From Glaciimonas sp. (GTDB lineage Bacteria > Pseudomonadota > Gammaproteobacteria > Burkholderiales > Burkholderiaceae_D), in assembly GCA_012927585.1 (NCBI GenBank), contig JABBOY010000023.1, positions 62,001-126,000 of the forward strand: a stretch of 64,000 nt of DNA, read 5' to 3'. A program made the translations under genes and the position numbers. Shown in pieces: positions 57,722 to 64,000 of this stretch. The notes below the pieces were generated by a model. It was not told where the DNA came from, ran no database searches, and saw only the letters and a list, made by a program, of their open reading frames with translations. Position 1 is the first letter of the stretch. Each line of letters starts with the position of its first letter.

Positions 57722-57835
57722 CCAGAAACGCATGGCGTGAGATCCCATTCAATGATTTTTTACATTCGAAATGTTGCCGATTAACAGGTTTTCAGGATTA
57801 GAATCACTCCACTAAAATTCTTTGTGGAGACTAAT

Positions 57836-59050
57836 ATGTGGCGCAAAGTTGTACCAGCTGTCGTATTGTTGTGCGCCTTTTCCGCTATTGCATCGCCTTC
57901 GCAAGCACAGGAAAAACCCACGGCGCCGCTCAAGATTGGCGTTTCCGGCCCATTTACAGGTGGTTCCAGCCCGATGGGCTTGAGCATGCTTAATGGAATT
58001 CGACTGGCCGTCGATGAAATCAATCATATCGGTGGCATCAAGGGCAGGAAGATCGCACTGATCGAACGAGACGATGAGGCAAAAAATGAAGTTGGGGCGA
58101 AAATTGCGCAAGAATTCGTCCAGCAAAAAGTCGTTGCAGCGATCGGCATCGTCAATACCGGTGTCGGCCTGGCTTCCATCGATGCCTATCAAGCAGCCAA
58201 AATCCCACTGCTTATCACTGTTAGCACCGGCACCTCGCTCACCAAAAAATACGCGCCTCCGGCGGCAGCGGAAAACTATATTTTCCGCATTTCTCTCACC
58301 ATCGATCTAGAAGCTAAAGCTCTGGTAGCCGAACTCAAGCGGCGTGGTTTGACAAATGTTGCGGTGATGACCGATACGACCGCATACGGCGAAGCTGGGC
58401 TTAAAGCCTTTGAACAGCACAGTAATGTAGCTGGCATAGCCTTGCTGTCCAAAGAACGTTTCAATATCGGCGATCAGGATATGAGCGCGCAAGTGCAACG
58501 TGCCAAAGAAAGTGCGGCCCAAGCCGTGGTAGTGTGGGGAATCGGGCCGGAAATGGCGATCATTGCAAAAAACCGCGAGCAACAGGGATGGAAAGCGCCA
58601 TTGATGGGTAGCTGGACATTTTCAATGCGTAATTTCATTGATGCCGCTGGCAAAGCAGGCGAGGGCGCACTGATGCCGCAAACCTTCATTCAAGATGCCG
58701 GTTCGACCAGCAAAAACAGCTTTTTGCTAGCTTATCAGCGCGCATTCAAGATCCAAACCATTCCTTCACCAATGAGCGCGGCTCAGGGCTACGACGGCAT
58801 GCATTTGCTGTATCTGGCAATAATCCAAGCGGATTCAACCGAGGGAGTGAAAATCAAGGAAGCCTTTGAAAATCTGAAAAGACGCTATCAAGGCGCGATC
58901 ACCAACTATACCAAACCGTTTTCCAGCCTCGACCATGATGCAATCACGCAAAATATGCTGTTGATGGGGAAAATCACTGCCGGCCGGGTAGATTATGCCT
59001 ATGCTGATGACCAGCGGCGCAGCATATTAGTACGGCTGAAAAACAAATGA
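57836..59050 (+). CDS. Second periplasmic branched-chain-type ABC substrate-binding protein
   Basis: A 404-residue Peripla_BP_6 protein with a signal peptide ending SQAQ near residue 25; the mature part opens PLKIGVSGPFTGGSSPMG. It differs clearly from the first binding protein in the operon, so the transporter may have two specificities. ATG 57836 has GGAG seven bases upstream; the frame is open from GTG 57824. It lies 114 bases after LivF and ends with a strong terminator, closing the transporter unit. Confidence 0.92.
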   Translation: MWRKVVPAVVLLCAFSAIASPSQAQEKPTAPLKIGVSGPFTGGSSPMGLSMLNGIRLAVDEINHIGGIKGRKIALIERDDEAKNEVGAKIAQEFVQQKVVAAIGIVNTGVGLASIDAYQAAKIPLLITVSTGTSLTKKYAPPAAAENYIFRISLTIDLEAKALVAELKRRGLTNVAVMTDTTAYGEAGLKAFEQHSNVAGIALLSKERFNIGDQDMSAQVQRAKESAAQAVVVWGIGPEMAIIAKNREQQGWKAPLMGSWTFSMRNFIDAAGKAGEGALMPQTFIQDAGSTSKNSFLLAYQRAFKIQTIPSPMSAAQGYDGMHLLYLAIIQADSTEGVKIKEAFENLKRRYQGAITNYTKPFSSLDHDAITQNMLLMGKITAGRVDYAYADDQRRSILVRLKNK

Positions 59051-59087
59051 TCAGGTACTGAAGTACCAGGTAATCTCAAGACAATCG

Positions 59088-59115
59088 CCGATGCATTTTT
59101 GCATCGGTTTTTTTT
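59088..59115 (+). terminator. Rho-independent terminator of the transporter operon
   Basis: CCGATGCA and TGCATCGG arms with a TTTT loop, perfect over 8 bp, followed by a run of eight T. It separates the transporter operon from the FadB-like gene. Confidence 0.92.
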
Positions 59116-59129
59116 AAACTTAAAATAAT

Positions 59130-59139
59130 ACGATCGTTC
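59130..59139 (+). promoter_or_regulatory. Candidate operator ACGATCGTTC before the FadB-like gene
   Basis: It is ten bases before a TATAGT -10-like box (59149-59154) and contains the palindrome ACGATCGT. It matches the box before the acyl-CoA ligase at 50803 in nine of ten bases. The 10-mer TATAGTCAAA recurs at 59149 and 59167. Confidence 0.4.
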
Positions 59140-59246
59140 TTTTTACGGTATAGTCAAATGCTTGGATATAGTCAAAATACTCGTTTCCAACAGCCGCATT
59201 TCAACCATTCAACAATGTGAGACAACCTCAACCTAAAGGAGCAGTT

Positions 59247-61328
59247 ATGACTGCCGAATATCAAGTCAAGGGCGCTGTCGCCGTCATTACTCTGAACAAT
59301 CCCCCAGTAAATGGTTTGGGATTATCGACCCGCAACGCGCTGGTTGATGGGATAAAAAAAGCGCTGGCGGACGATGCCGTCAAGGCGGTGGTGATTACCG
59401 GCGCCGGCAAAGCCTTCTCCGGCGGCGCCGACATCAAGGAGTTCAATTCGCCCAAAGCGCTGGCTGAGCCTTCCTTGCATACCGTTATCAATGTGGTCGA
59501 AAATTCCACCAAGCCGGTGGTAGCGGCAATACATTCGGTGTGCATGGGCGGTGGGTTGGAGTTGTCGCTGGCTTGCCACTATCGGGTAGCAGCGCCCGGT
59601 GCGCAAATCGCCTTGCCTGAAGTCAAGCTTGGGTTGTTGCCCGGTGCCGGTGGTACCCAGCGGCTACCGCGTGCGGTCGGGGTCGAACTGGCCTTGAACA
59701 TGATCGTATCCGGGACTCCTGTTGCGTCGGAAAAGCTGGCACAAACGGGCTTGTTCAATCAAATCATTGAAGGCGATTTGATGCAGGGCGCACTGGCTTT
59801 TGCCGCCAGCGTGGCAGCGGTGCGCCCGCTGCCGAAAGTACGCGACATTAACATCGATTATCCCAACCATGAAGCGTTTTTCCAGTTCTCGCGCAATACG
59901 GTCAAGGCGATGGCAGGTCCGTTCCCAGCCCCGTTGAAATGCGTGGATGCGGTGGCCGCAGCAGTGACCATGCGGTTCGAAGATGGCCTTAAGTTCGAGC
60001 GCGACCTGTTCATGGCGCTGATACAAACCACTGAATCCAAAGCGTTGCGTCATGCATTCTTCAGCGAACGTGCCGCCAGCAAGATTGCCGATATACCTGC
60101 TGACACGCCAGTGCGCACGATCCATTCGGTCGCCGTGGTCGGTGCCGGCACCATGGGCGGCGGCATTGCGATGAATTTTGCCAATGCCGGCATCCCCGTG
60201 ACGATTCTCGAAATGCAGCAGGAAGCGCTGGACAAGGGATTAGCCACGATTCGCAAGAATTACGAAAATACGATGAAGAAGGGCAAACTTTCGCCCGAGA
60301 AATGCGCACAGCGCATCCATCTGATAAAAGGCACGTTATCCTATGAGGAAATTGGCCAAGCCGATATCGTGATCGAGGCAGTGTTCGAGGACATGGGCGT
60401 GAAAGAAACCGTGTTCAAAAAGCTCGATGCAGTAATGAAGCAGGGCGCCATTCTGGCCACCAATACCTCAACGCTGGACATAAACCGCATCGCCAGTTTT
60501 ACGCAGCGACCGCAAGACGTGATCGGCACCCACTTTTTCAGTCCGGCCAATGTGATGAAGTTGCTGGAAATCGTGCGCGGCGCGAAAACCGGCAAAGATG
60601 TGCTAGCCACCGTCATGGGATTAGCGAAAAAAATCAAGAAAACCGGTGTCGTTTCCGGTGTCTGCGACGGCTTCATCGGTAACCGCATGATCGAGCAATA
60701 CAGCCGCCAGGCTGGCTTTTTGCTAGAAGAAGGCTGCCTACCGGAGCAGGTCGACAAAGCGGTCGAAAAATTCGGCTTCGCAATGGGGCCGTTTCGCATG
60801 GGTGACCTGGCCGGCAACGATATCGGCTGGTATATCCGCAAGCGCAGATATATCGACAAACCGGATATCAGTTACTCCAAAACCGCCGATCTGCTGTGCG
60901 AAATGGGACGTTTCGGCCAGAAAACACAGGCTGGCTGGTATGACTATAAAGCCGGCGACCGCAAGGCATACCCAGCACAAGTGGTCAACGATATGATTGT
61001 TCATCACTCGGCCGATTTGGGTATCGAGCGGCGCAAGATCAGCGATCAGGAAATTGTCGAGCGCCTGGTGTTCTCGATGGTCAATGAAGCCGCATATATC
61101 CTGGACGAAGGAATTGCCCAGCGCGCTTCCGATATCGATATCGTGTACCTGACCGGTTACGGCTTCCCACTATTTCGTGGTGGCCCGATGTTTTATGCCG
61201 ATACCGTCGGCTTACCGAATGTAGTGGCGGCGATGGAGAAATATGCACGCGGCCGCAATGGCGATGCATGGAAAGTGGCGCCGTTGTTGCAAAAACTGGC
61301 CGATGAAGGAAAAACCTTTAACGGATAA
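59247..61328 (+). CDS. FadB-like bifunctional enoyl-CoA hydratase / 3-hydroxyacyl-CoA dehydrogenase
   Basis: A 693-residue fusion for fatty-acid beta-oxidation. Residues 1-185 are a crotonase domain (oxyanion loop GKAFSGGADIKEF and SVCMGGGLELSLACHYR), about 295-475 the NAD-binding half (GAGTMGGGIA, with IGTHFFSPANVM) and 475-690 the C-terminal 3HCDH domain (GFIGNRMIEQYSR). The isomerase/hydratase Glu positions are present. The length and order resemble the monofunctional-peroxisomal type more than E. coli FadB, and no thiolase is adjacent. AAAGGAG precedes ATG 59247. Confidence 0.95.
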   Translation: MTAEYQVKGAVAVITLNNPPVNGLGLSTRNALVDGIKKALADDAVKAVVITGAGKAFSGGADIKEFNSPKALAEPSLHTVINVVENSTKPVVAAIHSVCMGGGLELSLACHYRVAAPGAQIALPEVKLGLLPGAGGTQRLPRAVGVELALNMIVSGTPVASEKLAQTGLFNQIIEGDLMQGALAFAASVAAVRPLPKVRDINIDYPNHEAFFQFSRNTVKAMAGPFPAPLKCVDAVAAAVTMRFEDGLKFERDLFMALIQTTESKALRHAFFSERAASKIADIPADTPVRTIHSVAVVGAGTMGGGIAMNFANAGIPVTILEMQQEALDKGLATIRKNYENTMKKGKLSPEKCAQRIHLIKGTLSYEEIGQADIVIEAVFEDMGVKETVFKKLDAVMKQGAILATNTSTLDINRIASFTQRPQDVIGTHFFSPANVMKLLEIVRGAKTGKDVLATVMGLAKKIKKTGVVSGVCDGFIGNRMIEQYSRQAGFLLEEGCLPEQVDKAVEKFGFAMGPFRMGDLAGNDIGWYIRKRRYIDKPDISYSKTADLLCEMGRFGQKTQAGWYDYKAGDRKAYPAQVVNDMIVHHSADLGIERRKISDQEIVERLVFSMVNEAAYILDEGIAQRASDIDIVYLTGYGFPLFRGGPMFYADTVGLPNVVAAMEKYARGRNGDAWKVAPLLQKLADEGKTFNG

Positions 61329-61357
61329 GCTGATGTGCTGGATGTGTTTGACAAAGA

Positions 61358-61386
61358 ACGGCCATCATTCGATGGTCGTTTTTTTA
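61358..61386 (+). terminator. Rho-independent terminator after the FadB-like gene
   Basis: ACGGCCATC pairs with GATGGTCGT across a four-base loop, with one G-T pair, followed by seven T. Confidence 0.88.
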
Positions 61387-61528
61387 TTCGATATGATAGC
61401 TGTCACAATCAGCAGCATAAGCATACATGCCACTGTATTTTTAGTAGATTAAATAATTAATGCGGGAAAAGCATGATTTTTATGCATACTCCGCTTTTTT
61501 TAAAAGAAGCATGCTGAACGCGGAATAC

Positions 61529-62182
61529 TCAGGCCGCCAGCAAGCCCGCCGCAATATTGACCGAAAGCCCCAGAATTGCTGCATTAAACAGGTAACTAAG
61601 CAGGGATTGCGCCAGTACTGCCTTGCGCATCGGACGACTCGAAATGATGACATCCGAGGTTTGCGCCGCGACTGCGATGGTGAATGAGAAATATAGGAAA
61701 TCCCAGTAATCCGGATTTTTTTCCTGTTCTGGAAACCTGAGCGGTTGCTGGCTGGCCGGAGCGCGATAAAACATGCGAGCGTAATGGATGGTAAACATGG
61801 TTCCGATCAGAAACCAGGAGCCTAGTACAGTGCTGCCGGTAAGCGCATAGTGCAAAACGCGTTGGCTAGTTGGCAATTCCTGCGCTGCCGCCAACTCCAG
61901 AATGATTGCGGCCAGACTGGCAATGGCGCTGAGGGACATGATAGCCAGCACGGCAACCGCGCTCTCATCCTCCTGTTCTGCAATTTTTCGCACCTTTGCG
62001 TGATCGGCGTGCAGCATCAACCATCCCATCAGGCACAGATACGACCACACTGCAATATTCCAGCCCGTCAATATGCGCGTGATCAAGAACCATGATTCTG
62101 GCAACATAAATATGGCAGCACACCCGGTCAGCAGTGCAATGGTCAGACGTGGGTGGTGCTGGGAGCAGAAAAGTTGGCGCAT
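61529..62182 (-). CDS. DUF1345-family membrane protein
   Basis: A 217-residue protein with five or six membrane helices of the DUF1345 family. Typical segments are [39 protein letters not shown] and the C-terminal [20 protein letters not shown], where the phrase YFSFT-x-A-A-QTSD is the family mark. Function is not known. ATG 62182 starts the conserved part; the frame extends upstream to 62365 but overlaps the pfp gene. It lies 44 bases after pfp on the same strand. Confidence 0.9.
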   Translation of the reverse strand: MRQLFCSQHHPRLTIALLTGCAAIFMLPESWFLITRILTGWNIAVWSYLCLMGWLMLHADHAKVRKIAEQEDESAVAVLAIMSLSAIASLAAIILELAAAQELPTSQRVLHYALTGSTVLGSWFLIGTMFTIHYARMFYRAPASQQPLRFPEQEKNPDYWDFLYFSFTIAVAAQTSDVIISSRPMRKAVLAQSLLSYLFNAAILGLSVNIAAGLLAA

Positions 62183-62225
62183 GTTGGTAAAAGTATACAA
62201 AAGTATTGTGAATGACGAGGGATTA

Positions 62226-63446
62226 TTAACTAGCGGCAGCAATAATCTTTGCCACCGGATTGGCCCGCAGCCGGGATGCTTCCGGCATGTCGGCGCCCAG
62301 CAACGGGCGCAGATATTGACGGAAGGCTTCGGTGACGTCGGTGCCGGATGCAGCGATGAAGGCATCTTCCATTACGCGCGTTTTTCCCGCTACTTCCTGC
62401 AATTGCAGCAGTGCGTAATCGACCGCATAATTGCCGCTGCGCCGGATCGCCACCGAGCCGTCGCGGTCGCCCCGCATCGCAAACTGCACCGCTTTTTCGC
62501 CGGCCTCGCGCGCTTCGCGCTGATCCACATCCGACACGCAACCGATGAACGAACGCTGCAGGTAGCCGAAGGTGTCACCTCGCACACGCTTGATCTGGAG
62601 CTTGCTCTTGATTTCCTCGCACAACAGATCGGCCAGCGCGCCGGTGCCGGAGAGTTGCAGATTGCCGTGCGCATCGTGCTCGGAATTTTTAGCCAGCAGG
62701 CTAATAATGGGTATGCCTGAAGCGTCGTGAATGCCTTCGGAAACCGCAATCACACAGCGCCCGATACGATCATGCACTGCCTTGACGTCGGCCAGAAATT
62801 GCTCCAGCACGAAGGTGCGCTCAGGCAGGTAAATCAGGTGCGGCCCGTCGTCGGGAAATTTCTTGCCCAACGCCGACGCCGCGGTCAGAAAGCCCGCATG
62901 GCGGCCCATCACCACGCCGACATACACGCCAGGCAAGGATGCGTTGTCCAGGTTGGCGCCGGTAAATGCCTGCGCCACAAAACGCGCCGCCGATGGAAAT
63001 CCGGGCGTGTGGTCGTTGCCAACCAGGTCGTTGTCTATCGTCTTTGGAATGTGAATGCAGCGCAGTGGATACCCGGCTTTCTGCGCTTGCTGACTGACGA
63101 TCTGTACGGTGTCGCTTGAGTCATTGCCGCCGATGTAAAAAAAGTGTTCAATCTGGTGCGCCCGCAACACCTTGAAAATTTCCTGGCAATACTTGACGTC
63201 CGGCTTGTCACGGGTGGAGCCTAGCGCTGAAGAAGGCGTTTTTGCCACCAGTTCCAGGTTGTGGCTGGTTTCCTGCGTCAGGTCAATGAAGTCTTCCTCC
63301 AGTATGCCGCGCACGCCATGACGGGCACCGTAGACCCGTTCAATATTGCGAAAATGGCGCGCTTCCAGTATCAGGCCTACCAGCGACTGATTGATGACCG
63401 CAGTCGGGCCACCACCTTGGGCGACAAGAATTTTTCCAGATGCCAT
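62226..63446 (-). CDS. pfp: 6-phosphofructokinase, PPi-dependent type
   Basis: A 406-residue phosphofructokinase. The catalytic PKTIDNDL motif is typical of PPi-dependent enzymes, and the phosphate-binding region reads [10 protein letters not shown] instead of the GGDGS of ATP enzymes. [12 protein letters not shown] at the N-terminus and [15 protein letters not shown] are intact. It converts fructose-6-phosphate and fructose-1,6-bisphosphate reversibly in glycolysis. A strong hairpin lies upstream and the gene is on the same strand as the MFS gene before it. Confidence 0.94.
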   Translation of the reverse strand: MASGKILVAQGGGPTAVINQSLVGLILEARHFRNIERVYGARHGVRGILEEDFIDLTQETSHNLELVAKTPSSALGSTRDKPDVKYCQEIFKVLRAHQIEHFFYIGGNDSSDTVQIVSQQAQKAGYPLRCIHIPKTIDNDLVGNDHTPGFPSAARFVAQAFTGANLDNASLPGVYVGVVMGRHAGFLTAASALGKKFPDDGPHLIYLPERTFVLEQFLADVKAVHDRIGRCVIAVSEGIHDASGIPIISLLAKNSEHDAHGNLQLSGTGALADLLCEEIKSKLQIKRVRGDTFGYLQRSFIGCVSDVDQREAREAGEKAVQFAMRGDRDGSVAIRRSGNYAVDYALLQLQEVAGKTRVMEDAFIAASGTDVTEAFRQYLRPLLGADMPEASRLRANPVAKIIAAAS

Positions 63447-63501
63447 GCCATTCTCCTAACAATTTTTCATGCTTTTGATTGTAACCCCGGCGTATCGATA
63501 C

Positions 63502-63559
63502 CAGTAGTGCAGGCCTCCGTGCCTGCGCCGGGCCACAGGCACGGAGGCCTGCACTACTG
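63502..63559. repeat. Perfect 24-bp inverted repeat with 10-base loop (REP-like or terminator)
   Basis: Arms 63502-63525 and 63536-63559 are exact reverse complements over 24 bases, very GC-rich at the centre (GGCCTCCGTGCCTG). It lies between the MFS stop and the pfp start, both on the minus strand. No T run follows, so it is more like a REP/palindromic element or mRNA stabiliser than a classic terminator. No second copy was seen in the window. Confidence 0.8.
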
Positions 63560-63624
63560 ATAATTAACTCTTAAAGCAACTTTTAAGGCAACATTTTTTG
63601 CGTAAGCCCTGCATCCAAATAACA

Positions 63625-64000
63625 TCAATCACTGGCGTAAATGTCCTTGCCGCTGGTTTCCTCGATGTACAGCGTGCCGATGATAAATGTGACCAGGGCG
63701 ATGATTACCGGATACCACAAGCCATAATAAATGTCGCCCTTGAAAGCCACCAGTGCGAAGGTGGTGGTGGGTAGAAAGCCGCCAAACCAGCCATTGCCGA
63801 TGTGGTACGGCAGCGACATTGAGGTGTAGCGAATACGGGTTGGAAATAATTCCACCAGTAGCGCCGCAATTGGGCCGTATACCATGGTCACAAACAACAT
63901 CAGCACGAACAGCAAAAACAACAGCATGCCACGGTTGACCTGTTCTGGATCGGCCTTGGTTGGATAGCCGGCAGCTTTCAGGGCGTTCGTCATTTGTTTG
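63625..64000 (-). CDS. MFS transporter, C-terminal part (metabolite:proton symporter type)
   Basis: The last 125 residues or so of a 12-helix transporter; its 5' part is beyond the right edge. The segment MVYGPIAALLVELFPTRIRYTSMSLPYHIGNGWFGG in pieces is a strong mark of the MHS (proline/betaine, shikimate-like) subfamily, and the end ETSGKDIYA is typical too. The substrate cannot be told. The frame stays open to base 64000. Confidence 0.9.
   Translation of the reverse strand, partial: KQMTNALKAAGYPTKADPEQVNRGMLLFLLFVLMLFVTMVYGPIAALLVELFPTRIRYTSMSLPYHIGNGWFGGFLPTTTFALVAFKGDIYYGLWYPVIIALVTFIIGTLYIEETSGKDIYASD

Overview
The window looks like a chromosomal segment of a betaproteobacterium, most likely order Burkholderiales. 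An Oxalobacteraceae-like genus is a guess. The signs are an EpsD/EpsE/EpsF/EpsG-type exopolysaccharide locus, a purL - parvulin - bolA - yciB - msrB - selO block, a branched-chain-type ABC transporter paired with acyl-CoA enzymes, and a PPi-type phosphofructokinase. No rRNA, tRNA, CRISPR array or complete insertion sequence was recognised.

Region 1 (1-19983) is an exopolysaccharide locus on the + strand. It encodes an EpsD peptidyl-prolyl isomerase lipoprotein, EpsE export protein, EpsF chain-length regulator and EpsG tyrosine-kinase-like ATPase. These are followed by a flippase, an O-antigen-ligase-type polymerase, six glycosyltransferases, a hexapeptide acetyltransferase and an uncharacterised secreted protein. 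Precursor enzymes (UDP-glucose dehydrogenase, GalE, an NDP-sugar pyrophosphorylase) complete a Wzx/Wzy-like pathway. The initiating transferase is not in the window.

Region 2 (20183-29992) is accessory: a UDG-like protein, a DUF488 protein, a CoA-transferase, then a tightly coupled set (FAD oxidoreductase, HD-GYP phosphodiesterase, NrtS-like protein, ECF sigma factor, zinc-finger anti-sigma candidate). After it come an AraC regulator, two AhpD/CMD-family proteins and a badly damaged haloacid dehalogenase pseudogene.

Region 3 (30160-36832) is the most interesting. A minus-strand operon encodes a bufferin-type peptide precursor (four Cys), its MNIO (DUF692) maturase, the BufC partner, a DoxX protein and, last, a YiiX/C92-type cysteine peptidase; a glutaredoxin gene lies just upstream. 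Next to it is a decay zone: an arsS radical-SAM pseudogene fused by deletion to a 5'-truncated TVP38 gene, a serine-recombinase fragment and a serine beta-lactamase-family remnant. TGTAAGAA boxes resembling ECF sigma-factor promoters serve both sides of this zone.

Region 4 (36833-63993) is mostly core: dadA, a GtrB/GtrA/ChbG glycan module with a divergent ArnT-like transferase, purL, the parvulin-to-selO block, an acyl-CoA ligase with a complete Liv-type transporter and a FadB-like enzyme (possibly sharing an operator), a DUF1345 protein, pfp, a perfect 24-bp hairpin and the end of an MFS transporter gene that runs off the right edge. Coordinates of many starts were chosen from ribosome-binding sites and family N-termini; alternatives are stated.
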